64,000 nt of DNA from Larix kaempferi (GCA_027924585.1 BSBM01000597.1:3266001-3330000), one strand, 5' to 3'. Positions 10,319 through 21,525 are shown, counted from the first letter of the stretch. The notes: generated by a model from the sequence alone, not told the origin. Made by a program: numbers and translations.

Positions 10319-11690
10319 CTAGCCTACTACATGAGTTTCAGGATTTGTTTCCAACAAAATTCTCAGAGATGAAGGGAATTTCTGGATATTTAGGGGAAAT
10401 GAGGATTCCCCTGAAACCTGGTGTGAAACATGTTAAGCAGCAGCCATACAGATTGAACTCGAGATACAAGGAATGAGTGCAAGCTGAAATTGATAGAATG
10501 TTGGAGGAAGGCATTATTGAACCAGTCGATGGATCAGAATGTATCAGTCCAATGGTTGTTCAAGACAAGAAAACCGGAGAGGTACGAATATGCGTCGACC
10601 TAAGAAAACTGAATGATGCTTGCCTACATGATCCATTTCCAACCCCATTCACAGATGCAGTGCTCGAAGTACTAGGCGGTCAGGAGATATATTCCTTTAC
10701 AGATGCATTTTTGGGCTACCACTAAATCAAGAAGAAGATCAACACAAGACTACATTTGTCACAGAGTGGGGCTGCTTCCAGTACACGATGATAGCAGCAT
10801 CTTGTCACGGAGTGGGGTTGCTTCCCGCAATCTTTTCCAGAATAGTGGTAACGACATTCAAGGATTATATTCATAAGTTCCTCGCTGTCTACATGGATGA
10901 TTGGATGGTATATGGGCTAGTCAAAGATCATGTTGCGAACTTAAGACTTATGCTAGAACGTTGTCGACAACACAAAATTTCCTTGAACCTCAAGAAATGT
11001 ATCTTTTGTGCTCCGTTCGGCATACTGTTGGGACACATTGTCTGCCACGAAGGAATGTTGGTAGATCTGGCAAAGATTGCCATCATTGTTGACGTCCCAC
11101 CACCAACGACAACCAAACAACTACGCGCGACATTGGGACACACAGGTTACTATAGGAAATTCATTCGAGGTTATGCATCCATTACAGCACCCATGGAGAA
11201 GTTACTAAAGAAGGATGCAAAGTTTGAATGGACGGAGGAATGTCAAAAAAGCTTGGACATATTGAAGGAGAAAATGGTCGTAGCACCGATCCTCGCATTC
11301 CCGGATTGGACGAAGGAATTTGACGTACATGTTGATGTGTCGTCAATCGCACTTGGCATTATACTGGCCCAATTAGGAACCGGAGACATTGACCACCCGA
11401 TAGCATTTGCAAGTAGAAAATTATCTACTGTGGAGAGGAATTATACTACTACCGAGCGGGAAGGGTTGGAAATGGTCTATGCTTTGCAGAAATTTCGACA
11501 TTACCTCTTAGGGGGGCACTTCAAGATGTTCACGGATCACTCCACGCTGAAATACTTGGTGAATAAGCCTGTGTTGGGGGGGAGGATATGCCGTTGGCTA
11601 CTACTTTTTTAGGAGTTTGATTTTGAGATCATCGTAAAGTTGGGATGATTGAACGCAGGACCCGATCATCTCTCACGAATAGAGTAAGGA
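10319..11690 (+). pseudogene. Gypsy C reverse transcriptase and RNase H
   Basis: The RT begins after a FQDLFPTKFSEMKG linker near 10337. It contains EGIIEPVDGSECISPMVV, VRICVDLRKLNDACLHDPFP, YSFTDAFLGYH (stop at 10723), a frame-shifted stretch, then the intact catalytic box AVYMDDWMVYG near 10889 and LNLKKCIFCAPFGILLGHIV. RNase H from about 11320 shows FDVHVDVSSIALGIIL, YTTTEREGLEMVYALQKFRHYL and MFTDHSTLKYLV, with catalytic D-E-D residues largely kept. The frame 10788-11612 (274 codons) is the longest open coding stretch in the window, so this domain has decayed least. Confidence 0.93.
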
Positions 11691-11747
11691 GAGGAACCAA
11701 GGATCATCGATGAAGGATTTTCGGACGCTCATTCTTTTTGGATTGGC

Positions 11748-12452
11748 ATGGTCGATAACCACTATGAAGAAATCATTCAATTTTTGGAGATAGGGGAGGC
11801 ACCAGCTGAGCTCAATACCAGCCAAAAGAAGCAACTAGTTGTCCGAGTTGTAGACTTTCAGCTAATTGCAGGAGATTTATATAAAATGGGCCCAGATGAG
11901 ATTCTGCGACAATGCATCCTTCCGCATGAACAAGAACAGGTTCTATCAAAAGCTCATGATGGAATTGTCAAGGGACATTACGGTGGACGAGCAACTGCGA
12001 GGAAAATACTTCGAGAAGGGAAATGGTGCCCAACTTTGCATGGAGATACTGAATATTATGCCAAGAGCTGCAACGTATCCCAACGCACTAGGAAGCCCTC
12101 ACGTCGCGACAAAATTCCACTAGCACCACAAGTAACGCTATAGGCCTTCGACAAATGGGTTGTTGATTTTGTGGGACCCATCAACCCACCTGGGAAGAGA
12201 ATAGGGTCGCATTACATCATCACTGCGATAGATTACCTAAAGCGCTGGGTGGAAGCTGCATCGGTAAAAGATTGTTCTACTGTGACTGCAGCAAGATTCC
12301 TATTTGACAATGTGGTCACCAGGTTTTGGTGCCCAAAAGTCTTGTTAAGTGACCAAGGGACGCACTTTGTCAACCAAACAATCACAGCGATGACGGAAGA
12401 GTTTCAGATCCAACATAAGAGGAGTACGCCTTACCCACGGGGGCTTCACTAG
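11748..12452 (+). pseudogene. Gypsy C integrase, truncated
   Basis: The zinc-binding part holds HDGIVKGHYGGRATARKIL and a damaged C-x2-C (KSCNVSQ). The core follows a stop at 12141, with FDKWVVDFVGPINPPGKR (first Asp), ITAIDYLKRWVEA, VLLSDQGTHFVN (second Asp) and FQIQHKRSTPYPRG. The reading ends at TPYPRGLH at 12452, where family members continue with HPQxNGxxE, so the catalytic glutamate and the C-terminal domain are missing. The break is followed by unrelated AT-rich DNA, consistent with an internal deletion. Confidence 0.9.
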
Positions 12453-12875
12453 AAGGCAATATAATATCACATTCATTAATATTGGGGTATTAAATAATCA
12501 TGAAAACCTAAAAATTATATTGCTTATATATTAAGGGGTAAAGGGTATTTTTTATTTAATGTAACAATATAAAAATACTTTGGGGTCTTTTTTATATGGG
12601 CAAGTTGACAAATATCCTCCAAATGGAGATGGTAGGATCACGGCCAGATGAGAAATCGGATTGAGGCAAGGTTTGGGCTTACCAGTACGCACCAAAATCG
12701 CGTCTTGAGGCATGCTTGAGGCCAGGGTTTTTGTGGTGAAGAGGGTTTCTAGTTGATCATAGTCGAGAGACAATGGTCATTGATAGCCAGTTGTTACCAA
12801 TAGCACTGAACCAGTTGTTACCAATAGCCTTGGGAGGCTCTAAGCCTCCAGGGCCTATTATAGGCCCTAGAAAAT
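12453..12875 (+). other. Gypsy C 3' non-coding region with short direct repeat
   Basis: No gene seen. An AT-rich part (12455-12600) is followed by less AT-rich sequence. AACCAGTTGTTACCAATAGC-like copies occur twice at about 12788-12834. A GGCTCTAAGCCTCCAGGGCC stretch with GGGCCTATTATAGGCCC, a perfect short palindrome, lies just before the 3' LTR. A convincing polypurine tract is not visible. The region replaces the integrase end and any downstream ORF. Confidence 0.5.
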
Positions 12876-13569
12876 CCTTGACACAGGATAGATCCGCAGG
12901 AAGTGCAGAAGCCGACAGATGCGAAAGGGTTATTCCGTGGAAAAAGGACCTTTCGTCGTTTTTGCAGAAGCATAAGTTTTGTTAGATTAGTCAAGTCAGT
13001 CATGTGGACCATTTTGTAATAGGATAGAAGAATATAAATAAAGTAGGACTGTAAGCCTAAGGGCATGGAAGTTTTGGAGATTAATCATATCTTTTGGGTT
13101 CGTTCTGTATCTACGATATGATGATTTGACAATTTCTACGAGGTTTATTCCACAAGTTTTGATGAATGAATGAGGATGTTCGGTTATGATATGAATTTTG
13201 TTGTTTTGCAATGATGCGATGGTGAGTAATGGGTTATGTCAATGAGTTTTGTTGATTGATGCGAATATGTTGTTGAGTATGTTCTAAATGTATGTGTGAA
13301 TGATTTATGATGCGGATGATTAGTTAATAATATATTGTGAATGCTATAATCTCTGGTTAGTTCGAAAGTAAAGTGTGCATATTCTCTACACAACTGCGGA
13401 AACTTGGTTCCAGCAGCCCTCTTATTCACCTCAGGTGAGACTGCACTTGCTCCAGAAGTGTTGTTGGGAAGGGTTACACCTTTTTGGGCTGGTGTATAAG
13501 GGAGTTTGGGTTGATATTTTGTTGGCGATAGTGTGGAGTGAACCCCTGTTGATAGAATCTGCGTCAATA
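12876..13569 (+). repeat. 3' LTR of gypsy C
   Basis: 694 bp, aligned to 5530-6224 with a constant offset of about 7346. The first bases are degraded (CCTTGACAC versus TGTTGGCAC) and the end reads GTCAATA for GTCAACA. The flanking GTAAT at 13570-13574 confirms the boundary. Differences are almost all single substitutions, many of them C/T or G/A. Confidence 0.92.
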
Positions 13570-13574
13570 GTAAT

Positions 13575-14690
13575 GGATTTTGTTGAACCCATATCCGTGT
13601 ATGGAATAGGTTCTCTCATTCCTCCTCGTCGACAATATTCGAGGCTGCTGGAGTGGTTGATGCCGATGTCAAAAGGGTCATTGCATCTGGATCAGATTCT
13701 TCCACCGTCTTGTTGAACATGTCGGATGTCGACGCTTTTGACAAAAATGTCTTTCGAGCTTTGCATTTAGACGTATCATGCCAATATGAGTGGTGGTAAT
13801 CACACCATTTCCTGTTAGGTAGTTGTTTTCTACGTTCCCTTTTCTAAAAAGGATTTTTGTTGTGATCTAGCTTTGGCAGGGTCGGCTGAGAAGATTTTGA
13901 CTTGTCGAAGTCGACTAGTGTCTTCTTGTCAGGTGGTAGTCCTGATGTCGGCTTTGTCGGGAAAGGTGCTTTCCCTTTCTTCTTGGTTTCAAGTTTGCTG
14001 GCATAGTGGAATGCATATACGAGCATATTGATAGTCATAATTTCCATCTCCTGATGAATGTACTGGGACAATCCGCTGATGTACTTCAAAATGAGCAATT
14101 TCTCTTCTTCTTGGACGCCAAGTCTACCCATGAGTCGATATAACTCATCGGTGTAACTTTGTACTGATTGGTCTTTCTATTGCCTTAGCTGTTGACACTT
14201 CTTATATTGTTGTTCAAGGTATTTGGGTGGGTAAAATTCCTTTTGGACGTATTCAAAAAATTTATCCCATGTGTCGATGGGGTCTCCTCTTTTATCCATC
14301 TTTGTCGAGAGGTTCTCCCACCAACAATGCACAGATGTTGACATATTTAAGGATGCAATGGTGATCTTTTCAGCTTTTGAGAGTTGATTCACAGAGTAAT
14401 AGGATTCCAATTGTTGCACCCAATTGTCGATGGATTCCGCATCAATATTTCCTTCTAGATTCGGTATGTCCAAATTCATTTTCACTTTGAAGGGCCTGAT
14501 TTTGTTGGAGTTAGTTCTCGTCGAAAATCCTGCGGATGTCAAAGAAAATTGCGTGAGAGTTTCATTGAACTGGACGAACATTTCAGTACGTTGTTGAGTC
14601 AACACTTGCTCAATAAGTTGTGTTGTTTCGTTAGCTGCATGTCTATCGTTTGTTTCTCCTACGATTGTTGAGATTGCGAGCATGTTTGAA
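13575..14690 (-). pseudogene. Gypsy B gag and start of protease
   Basis: Minus strand. Gag starts near 14683 (MLAISTIVGETNDRHAANET). It contains the retrotransposon-gag core IDNWVQQLESYYSVNQLSKA, WWENLSTKMD and FYPPKYLEQQYKKCQQLRQ, interrupted by a stop at about 14178. It resumes as MGRLGVQEEEKLLILKYISG to 13844 with a Lys/Pro-rich tail. A degraded zinc knuckle (WCDYHHSYWHDTSKC) lies near 13790. MTPFD-like and MREPIPYTDMGSTKS sequences then lead into the protease half cut by gypsy C at 13574. Confidence 0.88.
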
Positions 14691-14752
14691 CAGGCATAAG
14701 TCAGGTAACTTAGCTGGAAGTGTCTACGTGAACTTAAGCATGAACAAAGATG

Positions 14753-14768
14753 AGAGCTCTAATACCAA
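14753..14768 (-). other. Primer binding site of gypsy B
   Basis: On the minus strand this reads TTGGTATTAGAGCTCT, directly adjacent to the LTR. It is one transition away from the tRNA-Met type TGGTATCAGAGC, and it establishes that gypsy B runs right to left. Confidence 0.82.
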
Positions 14769-15301
14769 TGATATGCATGTGCCAAGCAAGGATGAGGGGG
14801 ACAATAGTTCGACTGAATGAGTCGACTTTGCTATGGAATAATCTTAAGAAATAGAATGAGCAAAGTAGGAATACACTACGCAAATAACACAAGTACACAC
14901 AAACAATATGGAGGAATTCAAACTGATCTTCTCTATTACTGGATATAATTTCATCACTTGTATATTACAATATTATACATGCTTATATAGAGTGTACTGA
15001 GACGCTTGGGTTCCTTCCCGTTACATTCAATTACAATAGAAGTTAGAATGGTTCAGAAGTTCAACCGTTACATTCGACTGGAAGATAGAGAGATAGTCTG
15101 TCATAGTTTGATAGTTGCAAGTCGTAGGTCGACGCTGCATGTCGACGTCATGAAAATATTTGAGGTCGCTAAACTTGTCAAAGCTACTGAGTTTGTTGAA
15201 GTCATGTCAAATTCGGAACTTGTCGAAGTTGTGTCGAAGTTGATGGCTTGTCGCAGTCGATGTTAGCATCCGACAACAAATGCCAACTGTGATGTGGATC
15301 A
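14769..15301 (-). repeat. 5' LTR of gypsy B
   Basis: 533 bp, the partner of 1664-2141. In plus orientation it starts TGATATGCATG and ends GTGGATCA. It carries a stretch of GTCGAAGTT-like tandem motifs (about 15175-15262) that is shorter in the other LTR. TATATAGAGTG at about 14983 is a possible TATA box. Confidence 0.88.
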
Positions 15302-15960
15302 CTATCTATGGTTCAAACACTTTGAAATTTGATGATGTTGTTGGTATTATTCTTAGCGAGGAAATGTGAAGGAAAAACACAAGTGAGACATCAGGTAATT
15401 CATTGATCATGGAGGGAAGGGGAAGACAAAGGGAGAGAGGAAAGAGCCTAGGTAATCGCAGCAAGTCTAGGAAGGGAATATCGAAGTCCGTATTGGGAAA
15501 TATAGAGTGTTAGAACTGTGGAAAGAAAGGACATCTGAAGAAAAACTCCAGATCTCTAAAGAAGAAAGGAGATGGACAGCAGGAGACTACTCAGGAAGCA
15601 AATGTAGCAGTTGATGTGTCACAAGATACTTTGATTCTTGCATTATATAATAATAGTGATTACTGGGTAGTAGATTCAAGGGTTTCATGTCATACTACAC
15701 CCCATAGGAAATTCTTTCATGATTATGTTCCAAGAGATTTTGGACATGTTTTATTGGGTGATGATGAACCATGTAAAATTGTTGGAATGGGTAAGGTACA
15801 GATAAAGTTAAAGAATGGTGAATGACTACTAAAAGATGTAAGGCATATTCCTGTTATGAAAATAAACCTGATCTCAATAGAGAAGTTGGAAGATGGTGGC
15901 TATTTATCTGCGTTTGGAGAAATGTGGTGGAAGATCACTAAATGATCAATGGTGATAGAA
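15302..15960 (+). pseudogene. Copia A gag C-terminus and protease
   Basis: Continues gag after gypsy B with SNTLKFDDVVGIILSEEM-like sequence. A zinc knuckle near 15510 (ENCGKKGHLKKNSRSLK) has lost its first and last Cys. The copia protease follows at 15655: YWVVDSRVSCHTTPHRKFF, where the catalytic D-S-G/A is D-S-R, so it is inactive. The sequence continues through VLLGDDEPCKIVGMGKVQIK, a stop at 15822, and DVRHIPVMKINLISIEKLED. Confidence 0.88.
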
Positions 15961-16710
15961 AAATGAGACATGATAGGTACGTTGTATTTATGTGCTCATA
16001 ATATTTTTTGTTTTATCTCTTTAGCTTTCACATAAACATATACAACATTGTGGCATCATAGGCTTGGCCACATGAGTGAGAAGGGGATGCAAATGCTCCA
16101 CTCAAGGAAGTTGTTGCCAAATTAGAAGCATGTAAGTTTGAAATTCTGTGAGAATTGCGTTTATGGAAAATAGAAGAGAGTCATATTTCTTAGGGTTGGG
16201 AAACATAAGAAGAGAGAAAAGTTAGAGCTTGTATATACATATGTATGGGGACCGACTCAAGTACAATCTCTTGGTGTATTTTTTTATTATGTTACTTTTA
16301 TTGATGTTACAACTAGAAAAACTTGGATTTATTGCATTAGACATAAATCTGATGTGTTTTCTACATTTAAGAAATTGAAAGCTTTGGTTGAGAATGAGAC
16401 AGGAAAAAGGTTGAAGTGTCTCAGATCTGATAATGGAGGTGAATATTGCGGCAAGGAGTTTTATAGTTATTGTGCATACCATGGAATTCGTAGAGAGAAG
16501 ACAGTACCAGGAACATGACAAAAAAATGGTGTGTCGAAAACGATGAACAGAACAATCATGGAGCATGCAAGGAGTATGAGATTGCATGCAGGGTTTCCCT
16601 TGCAGTTTTGGGCATATGCTGTAGATACTTCTATTTATTGAATAAACAGAGGGCCTTCAAGTGATTTGGATGGTGGTATTCCAGAAGAGTCATGGACAGG
16701 TAAAAAGGTA
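15961..16710 (+). pseudogene. Copia A integrase
   Basis: The GAG-pre-integrase zinc region reads LWHHRLGHMSEKGMQML near 16050 and FCENCVYGK. The core starts at about 16235 with VWGPTQVQSLGVFFYYVTFI, whose catalytic aspartate is missing from the usual D-V-WGP. It then has TWIYCIRHKSDVFSTFKKLK, LRSDNGGEYCGKEF (second catalytic Asp kept), GIRREKTVPGT, KNGVSKTMNRTIMEHARSM, where the catalytic Glu is not kept, and WAYAVDTSIY. Stops at about 16516 and 16639 break it. Confidence 0.88.
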
Positions 16711-17433
16711 AACTGCTCTTTTCTAATAACTTTTGGTTGTGAATCATTTGTCCATATTGATAAAGAAAATAGAACAAAGCTTGAGGCTAAATCCAATAAA
16801 TGTACATTTATTGGATACGGGGTTGATGATTTTGGTTATTTCTTATGGAATTATGAAAATAACAAAATCATTAGGATTAGATATGCGGTATTCAATGAAA
16901 AGGTCATGTATAAATATCAGTTGCAGAGAAAGAAACAAGAAAAGGAAAACACGGAGTACACAGTGCTTGATGAAATCATAGAAAATGAAGTTTCAAAGGT
17001 GCCAGAAAATCAAGAACAACAACATATACCTCAAACTCCTACAAGTGTTAGAAGATATACCAAGTTAAGTAGACCCCCTGAATGATTCTCTCCTTCACTG
17101 TATTATTTATTAAGGACTGATTCTGGTGAACCACAATGTTATGAAGAAGCAATGCAAATGGAAACTAGAAAGAAGTTGGAGCAAGGTGTGAATGAGGAGA
17201 TGGACTCATTGGTAAGAAACCAGACTTGGGATTTGGTTCAGTTTCCTGTAGGTAAAATAACATTGCAGAATAAATGGGTTTATAGGTTGAAAGAAGAAGA
17301 TGGAAGAAAGAAGCAATACAAGGCTAGACTTGTTATAAAGGGGTTTGCACAGAAGAAAGGTATATAATTTGATGAAATATTTTCTCCTGTTGTTAAAATA
17401 CCTTCAATTAGAACTATTTTAAGTCTAGTGGCG
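16711..17433 (+). pseudogene. Copia A integrase C-terminus and N-terminal reverse transcriptase
   Basis: Holds FGCESFVHIDKENRTKLE, CTFIGYGVDDFGYFLWN (a copia hallmark), then YTVLDEIIENEV and the RT start EPQCYEEAMQMET. It continues with MDSLVRNQTWDLVQFPVGK, NKWVYRLKEEDGRKKQYKAR, LVIKGFAQKKGI (stop), FDEIFSPVVKIPSIRTILSL. The protein ends abruptly at about 17433; the expected continuation (VAxxDLxLxQxDVKTAFLHG) is absent, so the element is broken at the junction with copia D. Confidence 0.9.
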
Positions 17434-18660
17434 GTATAAGATACAACCTTAGGGTCGAATACAACCTTCTTGGGAAAACAAGCATGTGTCATTTGATACA
17501 CAGAAAGCAAGTTCGAAGCTAAAGAAGGTAAATAAAAAGAATTTTGAAAACTGCCATGTTCTAAGTGAATTTTACCTTTTCCTTTCGATGAAATTTGTGA
17601 ATCATCTCCCATGTGGATGGAGATGCAACTGCTGGATTCCAATAATGAGAAAGAGTATTTGCTTGAAACCATGTGATTTGAATATGTTGAATCTATGAGA
17701 AGAGCTTTTGAATTCGAAACACTTGCCATGAGTGCATGACCTCTTTCTGGATGATCATTCTGATCTCCATTGTCCTTCTTCCTTGTTCCATTTGGAAGAC
17801 TAATATTGTTCTTCTCCAAGAGAAGGGACATCTGATAAATAGTCCTCTTCATGCATGATATTTCAGGATGAAATCCCCTACAAAAGTAAGAACAATTTGT
17901 CTTCTCCATTCCCTTTTGCTTGTATTTTCTTCAGCCTAAGGGATCATCTTCCTGTTGGTCTTCTCCTTTTGCTTAGGATGATCAAACTTGGTATTCTCCT
18001 TATTCTTTTGCTTTCCTTTATCATTTGTAACCTTGGTTCCTCCAACAAACAGGGCTTGATTCTTGGAGGATCTCATGGACCCCATCTAAACAAGCTTGTC
18101 ATGCTATTTGGTTAAGGACTCAATGAATGCATTCAAGGATGGCATCTTCCAATTCAGAATTATCAGTTTTCCCGGATGAAAAGTAGAGGAAAACACTAAA
18201 TAATATGATTTCAGTTTTTAAAGGATTGAGAGAATCAACTTATGCTCCTTCTATACACCACATTGCTTCAACTAAATCACCAAATGCTTGAAATCGGTGA
18301 AAAAATCATTAATGGTTTTGAAATTTCCAGGATTGAGGGAAATCAATTCATTCTCCAACTGATAAGCCCTCAATTCATCCTGATTTCCGAAGAGAATGGC
18401 AAGTTTTTCCCATACTTCTTTTGGATTCTTCAATCCACTGAGATGGAAGAGAAGGTCTTTCGAAATATTGAGGCATAAGAAATGATAAGTTTCATCAAGC
18501 TTATTCAGGAACTTGGACTTCTCTATAGCTACATTAGGCTCTGGTTCTGTGCCCATAATGACTCTGTAGATTCCCTTGGAGTGCAATATGATCTATGTAT
18601 CTTCATTCCATTGATGCTAATTGAAAGGAGTGAGAATAATGTTTGAAGAAGGGTCCATCT
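17434..18660 (-). pseudogene. Copia D gag and protease
   Basis: Gag at 18586-18150 reads YRVIMGTEPEPNVAIEKSKF, LDETYHFLCLNISKDLLFHL, PKEVWEKLAILFGNQDELRA and LENELISLNPGNFKTINDFF, the UBN2-type copia gag. Near 17900 the zinc region has lost most ligands (CSYFCRGFHPEISC). The protease reads HALMASVSNSKALLIDSTYS with the catalytic DSG changed to DST. It continues with IHMGDDSQISSKGKGKIHLE, LPSLASNLLSVYQMTHAC and KKVVFDPKVV, then breaks off. Confidence 0.87.
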
Positions 18661-18930
18661 TGAGCTACAATGAATGCAATAGGAGGCTTTTGAGACACCT
18701 GCAGTAAAAAACAAACAAACAAATTTAGGTCTACAACTTGCACTTTTGAAGTTGCATCACTCTTGGCGTAGCCTATCAAGCAAGATTTATAAACCAGATG
18801 CACAATTATCCAGGATTTATGTGGAAAAATTTCTACTTCTGGTTTAGTGTTGGAATAAATTTGAGCAATCTTTCTCAAGCTTCATATATGATCCCTATAA
18901 AACTACGTAGAAGAGTTTCCTTGTCCTTTT

Positions 18931-18945
18931 ATGCCTCTGATACCA
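18931..18945 (-). other. Primer binding site of copia D, tRNA-Met
   Basis: On the minus strand TGGTATCAGAGGCAT directly follows the LTR end TTTTACA. It fixes both orientation and the LTR boundary. Confidence 0.9.
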
Positions 18946-19636
18946 TGTAAAATTCAAGCACAATAGATCTAGAAAACAAGAACAATAGTTACAATAAAAA
19001 GAGATGCATGTAGATCTTTATAGAAAATTGAGTGCACAAATACAGGTGTAGAAAAAACTTAGGTGTGGAAAACAATGGTGCAGAAAAACACAGGTGCAGA
19101 AGGTATGCAGCAGTAATTCATTATCATTAACTTGGAATATTATTACAATACAAAATAATTCTATGAATAGCCAAGCAATTCCAATCCTAAAGAGGTCATT
19201 CGAATCGAAAGCATGAGAGTGGCCTACTGGTCTACTAACACCACTCGGAATATTAGTTAACCACTTAAATTCATTGCAATTGACTCTAACAGAATCTGAA
19301 GCAGTCAAACTGAGTCTAACTAAGTCTGAAACTGAACTAAATTCCCAAAAATAGGTGAGGGCGCCTTTCTGACTCCATTTCACTGATTTTTAGGTGAAAT
19401 GAGGTCAAATTAGGTAGGAGGGAGCCTTTCTGACTCCAGTTAATTGAATTTAGTATTAAATGCTCCCAGTTAAATTGAATTGGATTCTTTAATCATGCAT
19501 TATCACCCCAGTTGGCTCCCTGGATAAAGGAGGAGGCCTAGTTGTCTGCATATTTGAGTCAAAATACTTAGGACAAGTGGTAAATTAGGTTGTTAATCCC
19601 AAATAAATGATGTGTAGTTGGAAAATGAATCCAACA
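18946..19636 (-). repeat. 5' LTR of copia D
   Basis: 691 bp. On the minus strand it begins TGTTGGATTCATTTTCC and ends TTGAATTTTACA, the TG...CA ends typical of copia LTRs. No second copy is visible in the window. The adjacent AATAT (19637-19641) could be one half of a target duplication. Confidence 0.82.
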
Positions 19637-19749
19637 AATATCACTCATCAATGGGTTTCCTTTGACCACTAGAGGGGATACCTTCATACCCCTTATTTTG
19701 GTTAATTTTCAGGTGCTCAACACTATCTCATTATTACACTATTGAGAAT

Positions 19750-21525
19750 TGTACAGGTTAATGATTCCTTTATCTATAATGCAATATTCAAACTATGGTG
19801 CACTGTTGACGTCGATGATGGTTGCAATGTTGTCTTCCTTTGCTCATTTGTTTGTGTTGCACTTCCAGTTTGTTCTACCTCTATGTCCTGGTGTAATTAT
19901 TGTGGATTCCAAAATATGTCGCAGTGAACCTAACTATTCATGCATCCTCGTCTGCATCTCCTCTTGCTTCCACGCAACTTTCTATAATATCTCCTTTGTC
20001 ACTTCCTTGACTCGATCCCCAATCTTCTCCAAGTCATCTTCAATCAGTTCCTATGCCATTTATTCCTATGTTGATTTCCTCTTTTTTCTTTGCTACGAGG
20101 ATCCTACCTTATCTGCATGCTCCTTTCTCTTTTCTCCCTGCATGGTTCCGCCTACACCATTTCTTGGTTATTCTTGCTCACTTGCTTCTTGTTCTTCCTG
20201 CTGCTCTATCTATTGGCCCTATGTCTGCTCTCCTTCTAGTACTAGGACTCGCCACTCTTCATCCCAATCATTCTAAATTTAGATGACATATTCCTTTGTT
20301 ATTCTAAAGTTGATTGGCATCCATTTTTGAGTTGGGTCTCTTTTTCCCTGAATGTACATATGGTGCATACCGACCTTGAAATGCACAATGTCTTTATATG
20401 ATTCAATTATCTACGATTGTATACATGGTATGCTCTCAATGCTCTAATGTATTATCTCCTTATACACATAAAATATGATATGGTTGTCCTATTGCTTACT
20501 CTTGTGCATGGTGTGCCACAAGCTCACATAGCTTGCTTCCATGAGATATGGTTTGTGTGCCCTATTCATGAATTGTGTGTCTTATGTCTCCCTCCATGAA
20601 ACTAGCGCAATTAAAATTAATATCCAAGCATAGTGAAACTCCTTACCTTCATCCTGCGCATACTTGTGGTCCACTAAAACTTCATTCACCAGGAATGTCT
20701 CCCAATTCATCTGAACTTCTACTACATACTTCTCCATGGATGATATCACTATTGTTGCTACTTGGTCCTTGAGACTATTCCTCAATAGTTTGCAAGCCAA
20801 TACTTGCATCACAAATTTAATTGATTCAATAGTGATGCTTTCCACATCCAATTCGCATTGTCCTTACTGTGTTTTATAATTTTCCTTCATTCTTTAGCCA
20901 ATGCTTTGTCCCCTTTCTTATCTTTAAATAATATTTTTGGGCCCTCCGCTGATGCCGACAACCCGTTTACCTATTAAATCAATTTAATGTCAACCAATAC
21001 TACCCTTTCTAACTGCATAAATCTCCCATGTACACAATTTAATAGCAACTCGACGCAGTTATTGATCTCTTAGATCTTGCCAAAATGCATGATTTCCAAT
21101 AGGTTTAGGATACCTATGTGCTACAACCCCATTTCCCACTCTTGTGTCTTGACTAGAATTATAGGTGAATCTAGGATTGTCATTGTGCATAGATACTTTT
21201 CTGCAATTATGTCCAGAAACTTATTCTTGTTTGTACTATCGTGGTATACATATTTAAAATTTCCTACCATGCCTAACATGTTTCCCTCAACCTCAAACCC
21301 CTATGGATTCACTGGTGTGATGAGGATGTATTTTCTTACCTTGGGTAGATTTAATGGTTTTGAGGATTCTTTCCTCAGTGGTACATATGGTCTTGGAAAC
21401 CTTGGTTGTATTGAACCCAACAGTCCTAGGGTTTCTTCATCCACTGACATAGATGGCTTATTTGTGCGTAGCTTCTTCATTGAGACAAACACACCCTCCT
21501 TTGGTGGTGGCATGGCTCTATAAAT
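19750..21525 (-). pseudogene. ORF downstream of gypsy E integrase, unknown function
   Basis: On the minus strand a coding-like stretch of several hundred codons runs from about 21520 to 19750 in shifting frames. It begins near MPPPKEGVFVSMKKLRTNKP and EETLGLLGSIQPRFPRPYVP, continues with GNFKYVYHDSTNKNKFLDII, and then a frame with WETFLVNEVLVDHKYAQDEG and FHYAWILILIALVSWRE. It ends in a charged, helix-prone region (ELIEDDLEKIGDRVKEVTKE, WKQEEMQTRMHE) that could form a coiled coil. Its place between integrase and the 3' end is where env-like or accessory ORFs occur in plant Athila/Tat elements. No domain was recognised. The plus-strand frame 19749-20276 is its shadow. Confidence 0.5.

Larger units (their letters stand above)
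5530..13569 (+). mobile_element. Gypsy C: Ty3/gypsy retrotransposon (Athila/Tat-like layout) nested in gypsy B
   Basis: Plus-strand element of about 8.0 kb bounded by LTRs 5530-6224 and 12876-13569. The perfect 5-bp target duplication GTAAT sits at 5525-5529 and 13570-13574. The primer binding site resembles the tRNA-Asp complement, as in plant Athila elements. The order is leader ORF, gag with several zinc knuckles, protease, a second gag-like segment, RT, RNase H, integrase, non-coding region. The integrase is truncated. It is the youngest of the three nested elements in the first 17 kb. Confidence 0.92.
1664..15301 (-). mobile_element. Gypsy B: Ty3/gypsy retrotransposon inserted in copia A gag
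   Basis: A minus-strand Ty3/gypsy element with LTRs at 14769-15301 (5' in its own direction) and 1664-2141 (3'). In its own direction the order is LTR, primer site, gag, protease, reverse transcriptase, RNase H, integrase, polypurine tract, LTR. Flanking 5-mers are CTGTT (1659-1663) and CTATC (15302-15306), a target duplication that has decayed to 3 of 5 matches. Joining the flanks restores the copia A gag frame. The element is split in protease by gypsy C. The integrase C-terminus is long, as in chromovirus-like gypsy elements, but a chromodomain cannot be verified by eye. Confidence 0.9.
693..17433 (+). mobile_element. Copia A: Ty1/copia retrotransposon, split by nested gypsy B, 3' truncated
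   Basis: A plus-strand Ty1/copia element with domain order gag, protease, integrase, reverse transcriptase, as expected for copia. Its left part (693-1663) holds LTR, primer binding site and gag; gag is interrupted by gypsy B (1664-15301) and resumes at 15302. The two gag halves join into one coherent protein segment once the insert is removed. The element stops inside reverse transcriptase at about 17433, where copia D sequence of opposite strand begins; RNase H and the 3' LTR are not found. All frames carry stops, so it is dead. Confidence 0.88.
17434..19636 (-). mobile_element. Copia D: 5' part of a minus-strand Ty1/copia element
   Basis: Read on the minus strand the order is LTR (19636-18946), tRNA-Met primer site, gag, zinc region and protease, ending at about 17434. 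Everything downstream of protease is missing. It abuts copia A RT on the left and gypsy E on the right. No target duplication can be checked because the 3' half is lost. Confidence 0.85.

Noticed and set aside
19749-20276. 175-codon plus-strand frame rich in Ser, Cys and Phe
   Set aside because: It is the antisense of the helix-rich minus-strand ORF of gypsy E; composition and position mark it as a shadow.
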